From assembly GCF_000956505.1 (NCBI RefSeq), contig NZ_JYIX01000028.1:1-64000 (forward strand): a DNA stretch of 64,000 bases, read 5' to 3'. Shown here one piece after another: positions 42,701-51,526 of this stretch (position 1 is the first letter of the stretch; every line of letters starts with the position of its first letter). Below the pieces are notes generated by a model that did no database searches, was not told where the DNA came from, and saw only the letters and a list, made by a program, of their open reading frames with translations. This stretch comes from Microbacterium azadirachtae. Lineage in GTDB: Bacteria; Actinomycetota; Actinomycetes; Actinomycetales; Microbacteriaceae. The position numbers and the translations under genes are program-made.

Positions 42701-43621
42701 CTGCTGGCCCGGGGGGAGGGGCTCGCCGGGCTGCTCCCGGCACCGCTGACCGCCGGTGCGCTGTTCTTCGCGTGCGTCGGGCTCGCGGCCGTGGGCGGCG
42801 CCGGCATGGCGGCGGGTGCCGCCGCGCTGCGGGCGATCACCACGTCGACCGCCGTGCGCGGCTCGCGCTGGCTGTTCGTGCCGGCCCTCGCGGCGACCAC
42901 GGCGGGGGTGTGGCCCGCGATCCAGCGGGACTGGCTCTCGATCTGGGGGATGTGGTCGCTCATGCTCGTGCTGCTGGCCGCGATGGTGCTCACCGCACGC
43001 CGTGCCGTCCGCGGTGCGTCCACGGTCGCGCCGGTGTGGATCCTGTTCGCGTTGGCGTTCGTGACCGCGGTCGTCGCGTGGAGTCCGCGGGATCTGCGCG
43101 TGGAGTGGTTCTCGCTCCCGCTCGGGCTGTTCCTGATCGCGGCGGGGATGCAGGGCCGCTTCGGGGGCGGCGGGGCGGTGGCGCCCGCCGAGGCCGGGCG
43201 TGCTGCGCCGGACTCGGGACGCGTGACCCCTTCGTTCGCCGCCCTTCACGACTGGCCGAGGGGTGCGAGCGGATCCTGGGCGCTGCTCGCCCCCGGCATC
43301 GTGGTGACGATGATCGCCTCGGTCGTATCGACGTTCACGGATCCGCTCACGGAGCGCGCGATCCTGGTCATGGTGTGCGCGCTGATCGCGATCCTCGTCG
43401 GCGCGACCCGGCGGCTCGCGGCGCCGTTCCTCATCGGGCTGATCGTGCTGCCGATCGAGAACGTGTTCGTGTTCGCGGTGCAGATCGGCCGGGGGATCGA
43501 ATCGATGCCATGGTGGATCACGCTCGCCGTGATGGGGGCGGTGCTGTTGATCATCGCGACGACCGCCGAGCGCCGGGCCGAGCACGCGCCGGTGGCGGCC
43601 CGTCTCCGCGACCTGCGCTGA
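39701..43621 (+). CDS. Giant polytopic membrane protein with N-terminal zinc ribbon
   Basis: The protein has 1306 residues. The first 40 contain CPVC and CPAC (Cys21, 24, 33, 36), a likely zinc ribbon. From about 120 to the end there are roughly thirty hydrophobic helices rich in Ala, Leu and Val, resembling actinobacterial SCO7613-type large membrane proteins. No transport or enzyme motif was seen. A six-residue repeat (285-308) lies in one loop. The ATG overlaps the regulator stop by four bases, which places it in the DUF2975/XRE operon and suggests shared control. Confidence 0.8.
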   Translation: MTATAAWAATALGRLRDDEHCPVCDAAVVAPTCPACGADFRGQEAQDLWSASQQAAVALAHREQLVAALPRVSAAEAAAPLAPRADVSSPAVPVAGVPGTPIFPPPALGAPAPERSTSLQSLLSVAGAGLFGTAAIVFSFFTPDLAAAARTAIVGATGALFVAGAVLLARRGLRFSAETVAALALVFAGLAAQGVVAAATGADPWLLSAVLTAAGSAALLAVAGRARLRVWFWAGTVGLAVAPAMLAGVAGIGDGGLLAILAVAFVALAEVAALPRLGARFLVADATERPDTAERPDAADRADTAERPDAIGSSEAEQGPSAPSRAAAPFDLERGSLIVAQAVAVTIVMLMSAGRLMTISGAMPVLALTAMLVCVQALLATRNGGAIVWSIVAGVAGAGAPVLVALSIAPRMGIPWFLVSCAGGVGLGLVLLGAVLPLPRTARPVAVVGGALGVLAAALAPGGLFTALAGGSVLARLSGDAAFADGPVAELSAELGWALVASLVLGAAALGAVAVLARRRTVAFRAVFAALAIVPAALAVLALGASPLLATPIRIGLLLVAAVSMSLVVRVPRRVGEVPRILLLIAAHIAVVLAAFVGAEDPMLMPLAGAATLLSLLALGAALPRGARFLLVGAGFGYALVVLSSALALTGIGGVALLSLTATTGLLVVAAVTALRSVPARSWQAMLAVASVPFAIGVAQVLIERSGWTALPTAAMAVLAALLLQTRREGASPAVRLLAAAVIVPALAVSVLCLGAQVLPMSASPVVLPVIAALVAAVLPCTRRIRRALADRGVGRIVAARIQTALEAGALLTGALAVVLALVREAAGFGTACAVLALLSAGAGVAAATTGRRHLRAVAAVAATGALWSGWAALGVTLAEAYLLPPALAAVAFGTVRALRGGAGAVFAAVGSVGAVVPVLALIGAGTAQASLWRAGALLAASWLLAAVVGVLVRSLRRSDDAEGSTAPRASVAARRLRPVASWLAAASLVAGLAGAAQAILLARGEGLAGLLPAPLTAGALFFACVGLAAVGGAGMAAGAAALRAITTSTAVRGSRWLFVPALAATTAGVWPAIQRDWLSIWGMWSLMLVLLAAMVLTARRAVRGASTVAPVWILFALAFVTAVVAWSPRDLRVEWFSLPLGLFLIAAGMQGRFGGGGAVAPAEAGRAAPDSGRVTPSFAALHDWPRGASGSWALLAPGIVVTMIASVVSTFTDPLTERAILVMVCALIAILVGATRRLAAPFLIGLIVLPIENVFVFAVQIGRGIESMPWWITLAVMGAVLLIIATTAERRAEHAPVAARLRDLR
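40553..40624 (+). repeat. 18-base in-frame tandem repeat, four units
   Basis: Four units related to GATACGGCGGAGCGCCCG encode the hexapeptides DATERP, DTAERP, DAADRA and DTAERP within a loop of the giant membrane protein. Units one to four differ by a few bases each. Confidence 0.75.
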
Positions 43622-43656
43622 GCCTCCCCGCGCCCCGGCGCGCCGTCCGAGCGCAT

Positions 43657-43686
43657 TTGACCGGGCGTGTTACCGCGCATTACCAT
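43657..43686 (+). promoter_or_regulatory. Promoter of the str operon
   Basis: TTGACC (43657-43662) and TACCAT (43681-43686) are separated by 18 bases. This predicts a leader of about 160 bases before rpsL. Confidence 0.6.
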
Positions 43687-43852
43687 AGAGCGGGTATGCG
43701 TGCGTCTTGACGCGCGCGTACCGGGCACCGGCACTCGCCGGCTCCGCCCCCACGGCATACCCACCACTCAAACGCACGTCGTTCTCGGCGTGCGGGCGGG
43801 TTTGATGTGAAACCCATCACGCTGTCACCGTGCAGCACAACAAGGAGAAGCA

Positions 43853-44221
43853 GTGCCAACTATTCAGCAGTTGGTTCGCAAGGGTCGTTCGCCGAAGGTC
43901 TCCAAGACCAAGGCTCCCGCCCTGAAGTCGAACCCGCAGCAGGCCGGCGTGTGCACCCGCGTGTACACCACCACCCCGAAGAAGCCGAACTCGGCGATGC
44001 GCAAGGTCGCTCGTGTGAAGCTCCGCAACGGTACCGAGGTCACGGCCTACATCCCCGGTGAGGGCCACAACCTGCAGGAGCACTCGCTGGTGCTCGTGCG
44101 CGGTGGTCGTGTGAAGGACCTCCCCGGTGTCCGCTACAAGATCGTCCGCGGCGCCCTGGACACCCAGGCCGTCAAGAACCGTAAGCAGGCTCGTTCCCGC
44201 TACGGCGCGAAGAAGGGTTGA
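43853..44221 (+). CDS. rpsL: Ribosomal protein S12
   Basis: The protein has 122 residues. This decoding-centre protein of the small subunit contains [17 protein letters not shown] and [14 protein letters not shown], with both lysines at the sites known from streptomycin studies intact. The GTG at 43853 follows AAGGAGAAGCA. It is the first gene of the str operon; rpsG follows after five bases. Confidence 0.98.
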   Translation: MPTIQQLVRKGRSPKVSKTKAPALKSNPQQAGVCTRVYTTTPKKPNSAMRKVARVKLRNGTEVTAYIPGEGHNLQEHSLVLVRGGRVKDLPGVRYKIVRGALDTQAVKNRKQARSRYGAKKG

Positions 44222-44226
44222 GTTAG

Positions 44227-44697
44227 ATGCCTCGTAAGGGCCCCGCCCCCAAGCGCCCCGTTGTCAACGACCCGGTCTACGGTGCTCCGATCGTCACCTC
44301 GCTGGTGAACAAGATCCTGGTCGACGGCAAGAAGTCCCTCGCCGAGTCGATCGTCTACGGCGCCCTCTCCGGCGTCGAGGCGAAGAACGGTCAGGACGCC
44401 GTCGCCACCCTGAAGAAGGCGCTCGACAACGTGCGCCCGACCCTCGAGGTCCGCAGCCGCCGCGTCGGTGGCTCGACCTACCAGGTTCCGGTCGAGGTGA
44501 AGCCGCACCGTGCGAACACCCTCGCCCTCCGCTGGCTCGTCAGCTACGCCAAGAGCCGTCGTGAGAAGACCATGACCGAGCGTCTCCAGAACGAGATCCT
44601 GGACGCCTCGAACGGCCTGGGTGCCGCGGTCAAGCGCCGCGAGGACACTCACAAGATGGCCGAGTCGAACCGCGCCTTCGCGCACTACCGCTGGTAA
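44227..44697 (+). CDS. rpsG: Ribosomal protein S7
   Basis: The protein has 156 residues. It is the assembly-initiating protein of the 30S head, full length from [10 protein letters not shown] to [11 protein letters not shown]. It follows rpsL closely; fusA comes after a 135-base spacer that contains a palindromic repeat. Confidence 0.98.
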   Translation: MPRKGPAPKRPVVNDPVYGAPIVTSLVNKILVDGKKSLAESIVYGALSGVEAKNGQDAVATLKKALDNVRPTLEVRSRRVGGSTYQVPVEVKPHRANTLALRWLVSYAKSRREKTMTERLQNEILDASNGLGAAVKRREDTHKMAESNRAFAHYRW

Positions 44698-44721
44698 GAA
44701 CCAGTCGGGCCGGGATCGGCA

Positions 44722-44767
44722 CTTCGACAGGATCAGCGACCGACTGAGGTCCCTGAGCCTGTCGGAG
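44722..44767. repeat. Palindromic repeat in the rpsG-fusA spacer
   Basis: CTTCGACAGGATCAGCGACC (44722-44741) and GGTCCCTGAGCCTGTCGGAG (44748-44767) are imperfect inverted complements around a six-base loop. Similar CTTCGACAGGCTCAG palindromes are, to my knowledge, frequent in related actinobacterial genomes. Confidence 0.65.
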
Positions 44768-44832
44768 GGCCGGCCCGGCACCCCACACTTTCCTTCGTCG
44801 CGTGACGACAGCAAGAAGATAAGGACACCCCC

Positions 44833-46947
44833 GTGGCACAAGAAGTGCTCACCGACCTGAGCAAGGTCCGCAACATCGGCATCATGGCGCACATCGATGC
44901 CGGTAAGACCACGACGACCGAGCGCATCCTGTTCTACACGGGTGTGAACCACAAGATCGGCGAGACCCACGACGGCGCCTCGACGACCGACTGGATGGAG
45001 CAGGAGAAGGAGCGCGGCATCACGATCACGTCTGCCGCCGTGACCTGCTACTGGAACAAGAACCAGATCAACATCATCGACACCCCCGGTCACGTGGACT
45101 TCACGGTCGAGGTGGAGCGCTCGCTCCGCGTCCTCGACGGTGCGGTCGCCGTGTTCGACGGCAAGGAGGGCGTCGAGCCCCAGTCCGAGACCGTGTGGCG
45201 TCAGGCCGACAAGTACAACGTCCCCCGCATCTGCTTCGTCAACAAGATGGACAAGCTGGGCGCCGACTTCTACTACACGGTCGACACCATCGTGAACCGC
45301 CTCGGTGCCAAGCCCCTCGTGCTGCAGCTCCCGATCGGCTCCGAGAGCAGCTTCGTCGGCGTCGTCGACCTCATCGAGATGCGCGCGCTCGTCTGGGCGG
45401 GAGACTCGAAGGGCGACGTGACCATGGGCGCGTCCTACGAGGTGCAGGAGATCCCGGCCGACCTCAAGGACAAGGCCGAGGAGTACCGTCAGGCACTGCT
45501 CGAGACTGTCGCCGAGAGCGATGACGCGCTGCTCGAGAAGTTCTTCGGCGGCGAGGAGCTCACCGTCGCCGAGATCAAGGGCGCGATCCGCAAGATGACC
45601 GTCGCCTCCGAGATCTACCCGGTGCTGTGCGGTTCGGCGTTCAAGAACCGCGGCGTCCAGCCGATGCTCGACGCCGTCATCGACTTCCTGCCGAACCCGC
45701 TCGACGTGGGTTCGATCGAGGCGCACGACCCCAAGGACTACGACACGATCATCGAGCGTCACCCCGACGCGAATGACCCGTTCGCGGCCCTCGCGTTCAA
45801 GGTCGCCGTGCACCCGTTCTTCGGTCGCCTCACCTACGTGCGCGTCTACTCGGGACACCTCGACTCCGGTGCTCAGGTCATCAACTCGACCAAGGGCAAG
45901 AAGGAGCGCATCGGGAAGATCTTCCAGATGCACGCCAACAAGGAGATCCCGGTCCCCGCGGTCACCGCAGGCAACATCTACGCGGTCATCGGTCTGAAGG
46001 ACACCACCACGGGTGACACCCTCACCGACCCGGCATCGCCGGTCGTCCTCGAGTCGATGACGTTCCCGGAGCCGGTCATCGAGGTCGCGATCGAGCCGAA
46101 GACCAAGGCCGACCAGGAGAAGCTGGGTGTCGCCATCCAGAAGCTCGCCGAAGAGGACCCGACGTTCCGCACGGAGCTCAACCCCGAGACCGGTCAGACG
46201 ACCATCAAGGGCATGGGCGAGCTGCACCTGGACATCCTCGTGGACCGCATGAAGCGCGAGTTCAACGTCGAGGCCAACGTCGGCAAGCCGCAGGTGGCGT
46301 ACCGCGAGACGATCAAGAAGGCCGTCGAGAAGCACGACTACACGCACAAGAAGCAGACCGGTGGTTCGGGTCAGTTCGCGAAGATCCAGTTCACGATCGA
46401 GCCCCTCGATCTCGCTGCGGAGAAGTCGTACGAGTTCGAGAACGCCGTGACCGGTGGTCGCGTGCCGCGCGAGTACATCGGATCCATCGACGCGGGCTTC
46501 CAGGACGCGATGAACGTCGGCGTGCTGGCCGGCTACCCGATGGTCGGAGTCAAGGCGATCCTGACCGATGGTGCCGCGCACGACGTCGACTCCTCGGAGA
46601 TGGCGTTCAAGATCGCCGGATCCATGGGCTTCAAGGAGGCCGCGCGTCGCGCGAACCCCGTGCTGCTCGAGCCGCTGATGGCCGTCGAGGTCCGTACTCC
46701 GGAGGAGTACATGGGCGACGTCATCGGCGACCTGAACTCGCGCCGTGGCCAGATCCAGTCGATGGAGGACGCCCAGGGCGTCAAGGTCGTGCGCGCGTCG
46801 GTCCCGCTGTCCGAGATGTTCGGCTACATCGGTGACCTGCGTTCGAAGACCTCTGGCCGTGCCGTCTACTCCATGGAGTTCGACAGCTACGCCGAGGTCC
46901 CGCGCGCCGTCGCCGACGAGATCATCCAGAAGACCAAGGGCGAGTAA
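44833..46947 (+). CDS. fusA: Elongation factor G
   Basis: The protein has 704 residues. This translocation GTPase has P-loop [17 protein letters not shown] and NKMD in the G domain, followed by domains II-V, with domain IV containing [10 protein letters not shown]. The GTG at 44833 follows GATAAGGAC. Its stop is followed by a strong inverted repeat. Confidence 0.98.
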   Translation: MAQEVLTDLSKVRNIGIMAHIDAGKTTTTERILFYTGVNHKIGETHDGASTTDWMEQEKERGITITSAAVTCYWNKNQINIIDTPGHVDFTVEVERSLRVLDGAVAVFDGKEGVEPQSETVWRQADKYNVPRICFVNKMDKLGADFYYTVDTIVNRLGAKPLVLQLPIGSESSFVGVVDLIEMRALVWAGDSKGDVTMGASYEVQEIPADLKDKAEEYRQALLETVAESDDALLEKFFGGEELTVAEIKGAIRKMTVASEIYPVLCGSAFKNRGVQPMLDAVIDFLPNPLDVGSIEAHDPKDYDTIIERHPDANDPFAALAFKVAVHPFFGRLTYVRVYSGHLDSGAQVINSTKGKKERIGKIFQMHANKEIPVPAVTAGNIYAVIGLKDTTTGDTLTDPASPVVLESMTFPEPVIEVAIEPKTKADQEKLGVAIQKLAEEDPTFRTELNPETGQTTIKGMGELHLDILVDRMKREFNVEANVGKPQVAYRETIKKAVEKHDYTHKKQTGGSGQFAKIQFTIEPLDLAAEKSYEFENAVTGGRVPREYIGSIDAGFQDAMNVGVLAGYPMVGVKAILTDGAAHDVDSSEMAFKIAGSMGFKEAARRANPVLLEPLMAVEVRTPEEYMGDVIGDLNSRRGQIQSMEDAQGVKVVRASVPLSEMFGYIGDLRSKTSGRAVYSMEFDSYAEVPRAVADEIIQKTKGE

Positions 46948-46956
46948 GCCCTAGGA

Positions 46957-46996
46957 GCCTGGCGGATCCGGAGCTCCGGCCCCGGATCCGCCAGGC
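46957..46996 (+). terminator. Stem-loop after fusA
   Basis: GCCTGGCGGATCCG (46957-46970) and CGGATCCGCCAGGC (46983-46996) pair perfectly over 14 bases, without a T tract. It probably separates fusA and tuf transcription at least partly. Confidence 0.65.
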
Positions 46997-47022
46997 ACTC
47001 AGACAACTTCACATCGTCTCTC

Positions 47023-47031
47023 TACTAAACT
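47023..47031 (+). promoter_or_regulatory. Possible tuf -10 region
   Basis: The AT-rich TACTAAACT lies 75 bases before the tuf start and contains TAAACT. No convincing -35 at standard spacing was found. Confidence 0.35.
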
Positions 47032-47105
47032 GAGAATCAAACCCGTAGGAAAGCGGTCACAATCCAGTGCCCGGTGCCCCTACATGACGTCCTGAGGAGG
47101 ACCCA

Positions 47106-48296
47106 GTGGCTAAGGCCAAGTTCGAGCGGACCAAGCCGCACGTGAACATCGGAACGATCGGTCACGTCGACCACGGCAAGACCACGCTCACCGCTGCGAT
47201 CTCGAAGGTGCTCGCCGACAAGTTCCCGTCGGCCACCAACGTTCAGCGCGACTTCGCGTCGATCGACTCCGCTCCCGAGGAGCGTCAGCGCGGTATCACG
47301 ATCAACATCTCGCACGTCGAGTACGAGACCCCGAAGCGTCACTACGCTCACGTCGACGCGCCCGGTCACGCCGACTACATCAAGAACATGATCACCGGTG
47401 CCGCTCAGATGGACGGCGCGATCCTCGTGGTCGCCGCCACCGACGGCCCGATGGCGCAGACCCGTGAGCACGTTCTGCTCGCCAAGCAGGTCGGCGTGCC
47501 GTACCTGCTCGTCGCGCTGAACAAGGCCGACATGGTCGACGACGAGGAGATCCTGGAGCTCGTCGAGCTCGAGGTCTCCGAGCTGCTCGCCAGCCAGGGC
47601 TTCGACGAGTCCGCGCCGGTCGTGCGCGTCTCGGGTCTGAAGGCTCTCGAGGGTGACGAGAAGTGGACGCAGTCGATCCTCGACCTCATGGAGGCCGTCG
47701 ACAACTCGATCCCGGACCCCATCCGCGACAAGGACAAGCCGTTCCTGATGCCGATCGAGGACGTCTTCACGATCACCGGTCGTGGCACGGTCGTCACCGG
47801 TCGCGCCGAGCGCGGCACCCTCGCGATCAACTCCGAGGTCGAGATCGTCGGCATCCGCCCGACGCAGAAGACCACGGTCACGGGTATCGAGATGTTCCAC
47901 AAGCAGCTCGACGAGGCGTGGGCCGGCGAGAACTGCGGTCTTCTCCTCCGTGGCACCAAGCGCGAGGACGTCGAGCGCGGCCAGGTCGTGGTGAAGCCGG
48001 GTTCCATCACCCCGCACACCAACTTCGAGGGCACCGCGTACATCCTGTCCAAGGACGAGGGTGGGCGTCACAACCCCTTCTACACGAACTACCGCCCGCA
48101 GTTCTACTTCCGCACCACGGACGTCACCGGCGTCATCTCGCTGCCCGAGGGCACCGAGATGGTCATGCCCGGTGACACCACCGACATGTCGGTCGAGCTG
48201 ATCCAGCCGATCGCCATGGAAGAGGGCCTCGGCTTCGCGATCCGTGAGGGTGGCCGCACCGTCGGCGCCGGCACGGTGACGAAGATCGTCAAGTAA
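47106..48296 (+). CDS. tuf: Elongation factor Tu
   Basis: The protein has 396 residues. It carries aminoacyl-tRNA to the ribosome. [10 protein letters not shown] (P-loop), DAPGHADY and NKADMV are present, and domains II and III are complete. The GTG at 47106 follows GAGGAGGACC. A strong terminator follows, so the downstream genes form separate units. Confidence 0.98.
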   Translation: MAKAKFERTKPHVNIGTIGHVDHGKTTLTAAISKVLADKFPSATNVQRDFASIDSAPEERQRGITINISHVEYETPKRHYAHVDAPGHADYIKNMITGAAQMDGAILVVAATDGPMAQTREHVLLAKQVGVPYLLVALNKADMVDDEEILELVELEVSELLASQGFDESAPVVRVSGLKALEGDEKWTQSILDLMEAVDNSIPDPIRDKDKPFLMPIEDVFTITGRGTVVTGRAERGTLAINSEVEIVGIRPTQKTTVTGIEMFHKQLDEAWAGENCGLLLRGTKREDVERGQVVVKPGSITPHTNFEGTAYILSKDEGGRHNPFYTNYRPQFYFRTTDVTGVISLPEGTEMVMPGDTTDMSVELIQPIAMEEGLGFAIREGGRTVGAGTVTKIVK

Positions 48297-48311
48297 GCAT
48301 CTGCTTCCGCG

Positions 48312-48345
48312 CAAAGGGGTCGAGCCTTCGGGCTCGGCCCCTTTG
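48312..48345 (+). terminator. Rho-independent terminator of tuf
   Basis: CAAAGGGGTCGAGCC and GGCTCGGCCCCTTTG pair around a TTCG tetraloop. Confidence 0.85.
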
Positions 48346-48461
48346 TCGTATCCGTGACGCGCGGCGTCACCTCGCGGGAAAAGTGCTTCCTTTCGCGCGC
48401 GGGCCCGGGCAGAATGGCCACGTGCGGGCCGACCGCCGGCTCGATCTAGGGAGGGAACCCC

Positions 48462-48686
48462 ATGGGTCTCGAAGACGCCATCAACGACGCCGTGAACAAG
48501 GGCAAGGATTTCATCGAGCAGAACAAGGACAAGATCGACGAGGTCCTGCACAGCGAGCAGGCTGAGGGCATCAGCGACTCGATCCTCGGTGGCGCTGCGG
48601 ATCTCGCCAAGAAAGTCGCGCCCGGTGCTGCCGAGCAGATCGACGGCGTCCGCGACAACCTCGACAAGTCCGTGGGCAACGAGTGA
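48462..48686 (+). CDS. Small charged protein, MT0933/Rv0909 antitoxin-like
   Basis: The protein has 74 residues. It is acidic and helical, opening MGLEDAINDAVNKGKDFIEQ and NKDKIDEVL, then a Gly/Ala turn and a second helix. This resembles the small actinobacterial proteins grouped with the MT0933 antitoxin family. No partner toxin gene is adjacent, so the antitoxin role is doubtful; a stress or structural role is equally possible. GGGAGGGA precedes the ATG at 48462, and a strong terminator follows the stop. Confidence 0.55.
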   Translation: MGLEDAINDAVNKGKDFIEQNKDKIDEVLHSEQAEGISDSILGGAADLAKKVAPGAAEQIDGVRDNLDKSVGNE

Positions 48687-48701
48687 CCTCGAACTGACTC
48701 C

Positions 48702-48741
48702 CGCCGAAGGGCGGAGCGCTGCGGCGCTCCGCCCTTCGGCG
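48702..48741 (+). terminator. Strong terminator
   Basis: CGCCGAAGGGCGGAGCGC and GCGCTCCGCCCTTCGGCG form an 18-base perfect stem with a four-base loop. Confidence 0.8.
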
Positions 48742-48780
48742 TCCCCAGACGCGGTGATCTCGTGCGATGCCGCGGTCGAT

Positions 48781-48810
48781 TTGGTCTTTCGCGGGGGCAT
48801 GCCGTAGCGT
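48781..48810 (+). promoter_or_regulatory. Candidate promoter of the pilus locus
   Basis: TTGGTC (48781-48786) and TAGCGT (48805-48810) are 18 bases apart, giving a leader of about 240 bases before the first pilus gene. Confidence 0.45.
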
Positions 48811-48979
48811 CTTCAGAGGATTCATCGTCTCTGCACGGGAAACGCACCTGATCTCTGGGGTCTGGGTGACAGCCTGAGCAGGACGGGATCCATGGCTCGC
48901 ACGGGGAGTGCGAACCGCAGGGAACTCACGGGAAATGGGTTCCCGAACATCGGGCCGGGGGACGGTCCGCTGGGGAGAA

Positions 48980-49001
48980 GAGAGCCGAGCGATCGGCTCT
49001 C
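48980..49001 (+). other. Hairpin in the pilus leader
   Basis: GAGAGCCGA (48980-48988) and TCGGCTCTC (48993-49001) pair perfectly around a four-base loop, 54 bases before the ATG of the first pilus gene. A further inverted pair, GGGAAC/GTTCCC, lies upstream at about 48920-48945. No known riboswitch was recognised. Confidence 0.5.
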
Positions 49002-49055
49002 GTGAAGGACGTTTCGCTGGGAGCGAAGCGACCTTCGTTGTGGCTGGGGAGCACA

Positions 49056-51443
49056 ATGAAGTCTGGGGAGTACTTTGCGCGCGCCGTCGTGGCGCTGGGT
49101 CTGAGCATCGGGCTCGCGTTCGTCGCGACGCCGATGGCGCAGGCTGCGATCGCACCTGCCGCTGCGCCGGTCTCTGCGCACGCGGAGACGTCGGAGACGT
49201 CGGTCCGTGCTGCGGCATCCGGGCCGATGGCCGCGCGCGTCGCACCGAGCGCGACCGCAGGGCTGGTCTGCGCGACCGGCACGTTCTACGCCGTCTCCGG
49301 ATCGGGGCAGCTGCAGCGCGTCTCGAACGGGAACGTCACGAACGTCGGATCCGCGGCGTCCAGGGTCTCGTCCTTCAACGGCCTCGGCATCGGAGCGAAC
49401 GGTGCCACCGCCCTCGCCTACGAGCGCACCAACAACTCCGCTACCGCGACCATCTGGTACTTCGACGGCTCCGCGTGGAAGTCCACCGGCGACAGCTACA
49501 ACACCTCGGCTTCGCTCGTGGCCGGCGCCGTGGACCTGAAGACGGGCAACTACTTCTTCGGCGGCTTCTCCAACGGCAGCTTCTACATCTACCGGTACGT
49601 GCCCGGCACCGGCGCATTCTCGCTGGTCGGCACGATCGACACGTCCTCCGCGGGTGGCACCAACGGTGACATGGCGTTCGATGCGAGCGGCAACCTCTAC
49701 GTCGCGGGAAGCGGTACGACCACGACCGTCTACTCGGTCACCGCAGCCTCGATCGCCGGTGGCACGGGCGGGCGGCTCCCCGCGTCGCAGTCGTTCGCCT
49801 TCGCCCCTTCCGGGTTCTCCTCCATCAACGGCATGGCGTTCAACACGACCGGTTCGATGTACCTCGGCAACGGCACCACGGTGCGCGAGTACAACGCGTC
49901 GACCGGCGTGCAGATCGGCAGCGACGTCACGTCGGCGCTGAACAGCACCGACCTCGCGAGCTGCAACTCGCCGGCGAACCTGACGGTCAAGAAGAACGTG
50001 GTCGCCCGCGGTCACGCCGGTGACCAGTTCCGCCTCTCCGTGAAGAGCGGAACGACGGAGTCGGGCACCGCCACGACCACTGGCACGTCGAACGGTGTGC
50101 AGGTCGCGCAGGTGGGTCCGCTCCCGGTGATCCAGAACGGCGTCTACACCGTGTCCGAGACGATCGCGGCCGGATCCCCCGGCACGCTCTCCGACTACGC
50201 GAGCTCGACGGTCTGCGTCGACGAGACCGGTGCGACGGTGCCGACGAACGCCGCGGGCCAGCTCACGATCCCGAACCGCTCCGGCGCCAGCGTCGAGTGC
50301 ACGATCACGAACTCGCCGCTGCTCGCGACCGTCGCGGTGCACAAGACGGTGCTCGACATCAACGGCAACAGCCCGGCAGCCGGTGCGGGCTGGACCCTCG
50401 GCGCGGCGACGACCGCGACCACCGGATCCGCCACGCCCACGCCTTCCGCAGGCACGCAGGTCACGCCCGCCTCCGGTGATGCGAACTGGACCGTCGTGTT
50501 CGACAAGCAGACGTCGCGGGCGACCGTGCGGGTCTCCGAGACCCAGAAGAGCGGGTGGGACTTCGTCAGCGGCAGCTGCGTCGTCACGCCCCTGGGCGGC
50601 TCGCCCCGCACCGTGACCCTGCCCGGGGTCACCGGCGCCGATGTCACGGGCGTCGCCCCCGGCGACGCCGTGGCGTGCACGATCACGAACAAGCCGTCGG
50701 CCGCCGCGCTCACGCTCAAGAAGCAGGTCGATAACACCTACGGCGGCGGTTCGGTCGTCTCCGATTGGACGCTGACCGCGACCGGGGCGAAGACCATCAC
50801 CGGCAAGACGGGCGACCCGAGCGTGACCGCTGCGGTCGTCGCGCCCGGCACCTACGCGCTCACCGAGAGCGGCAGCCCGGCGGGCTACGCCGCGGGCGCC
50901 TGGACCTGCACCGGCGCGACGGTGAGCGGATCCTCCGTCACCGTGGCGGCGAACGCGAACGCGGTCTGCACGATCACGAACGCGAGCAAGCCCGGATCCG
51001 TCGTCTGGACCAAGACGTCCAAGAACACCGGCGAACAGCTCGCCGGATCCGAATGGACCCTCACCGGTCCTGGCCTGCCCGCACAGGGCGTCGTCGTCAA
51101 GGACTGCACGGCCGGCCCCTGCACCGGTCCCGATCAGGATCCGGCACCCGGCGCGTTCCGACTCGACAAGCTCGTTTGGGGCGCCTACACCGCCAAGGAG
51201 ACTCTGGCTCCCGCGGGCTACATCGCGGCAGGGTCCTTCACCTTCACCGTGAGCGCCGCGAACGCCGGCACCACGCTGAACATCGGCGCTCAGCAGAACG
51301 AGCAGCAGGCCGGTGCCGTGCTCCCGCTGACCGGCGGTCTCGGCAGCGACGCCTTCCTGCTCGGCGGCGGCGCTCTCCTCTTCTCCGCGCTCGCGGTCCT
51401 CGGGGTCCTCCGACTCCGCCGGAACGCGCGCCGCGCCTCCTGA
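49056..51443 (+). CDS. Large LPXTG-type surface protein (probable pilus tip or minor pilin)
   Basis: The protein has 795 residues. A signal peptide ends near ATPMAQA. Residues about 60-310 repeat short beta units (GNGTTVREYNASTG, FDASGNLYVAG) and look like a beta-propeller. Four or so prealbumin/SpaA-like domains follow, each ending in CTITN-type motifs. The wall-sorting signal is LPLTG (756-760), a membrane helix and RRNARRAS. The ATG at 49056 has GGGGAG upstream; a GTG at 49002 directly after a hairpin is less likely. The backbone pilin and sortase follow, so it is probably the tip adhesin or an accessory subunit. Confidence 0.82.
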   Translation: MKSGEYFARAVVALGLSIGLAFVATPMAQAAIAPAAAPVSAHAETSETSVRAAASGPMAARVAPSATAGLVCATGTFYAVSGSGQLQRVSNGNVTNVGSAASRVSSFNGLGIGANGATALAYERTNNSATATIWYFDGSAWKSTGDSYNTSASLVAGAVDLKTGNYFFGGFSNGSFYIYRYVPGTGAFSLVGTIDTSSAGGTNGDMAFDASGNLYVAGSGTTTTVYSVTAASIAGGTGGRLPASQSFAFAPSGFSSINGMAFNTTGSMYLGNGTTVREYNASTGVQIGSDVTSALNSTDLASCNSPANLTVKKNVVARGHAGDQFRLSVKSGTTESGTATTTGTSNGVQVAQVGPLPVIQNGVYTVSETIAAGSPGTLSDYASSTVCVDETGATVPTNAAGQLTIPNRSGASVECTITNSPLLATVAVHKTVLDINGNSPAAGAGWTLGAATTATTGSATPTPSAGTQVTPASGDANWTVVFDKQTSRATVRVSETQKSGWDFVSGSCVVTPLGGSPRTVTLPGVTGADVTGVAPGDAVACTITNKPSAAALTLKKQVDNTYGGGSVVSDWTLTATGAKTITGKTGDPSVTAAVVAPGTYALTESGSPAGYAAGAWTCTGATVSGSSVTVAANANAVCTITNASKPGSVVWTKTSKNTGEQLAGSEWTLTGPGLPAQGVVVKDCTAGPCTGPDQDPAPGAFRLDKLVWGAYTAKETLAPAGYIAAGSFTFTVSAANAGTTLNIGAQQNEQQAGAVLPLTGGLGSDAFLLGGGALLFSALAVLGVLRLRRNARRAS

Positions 51444-51459
51444 CTCACCACCCACCTCA

Positions 51460-51481
51460 CCGACAGCAGGACAACTGTCGG
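51460..51481 (+). other. Intercistronic hairpin between the two pilus subunit genes
   Basis: CCGACAG (51460-51466) and CTGTCGG (51475-51481) pair perfectly around an eight-base loop, 45 bases before the backbone pilin start. Confidence 0.5.
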
Positions 51482-51526
51482 CCGGCGGGTGCCGGTCGAC
51501 GAACGACAAAGAAAGCAGGAACGGCA

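Noticed and set aside
39284..43585. 1433-residue antisense frame opposite the giant membrane protein
   Set aside because: The composition (His, Arg, Gln, Gly) is that of a shadow frame; the plus-strand protein has a coherent start, operon overlap and membrane helices.
48820..49001. Known riboswitch (cyclic di-GMP or cyclic di-AMP) in the pilus leader
   Set aside because: The conserved core bases of those classes were not found.
49002..49055. GTG at 49002 as start of the large pilus protein
   Set aside because: It abuts a perfect hairpin and has no ribosome site; the ATG at 49056 has GGGGAG upstream and gives a normal signal peptide.
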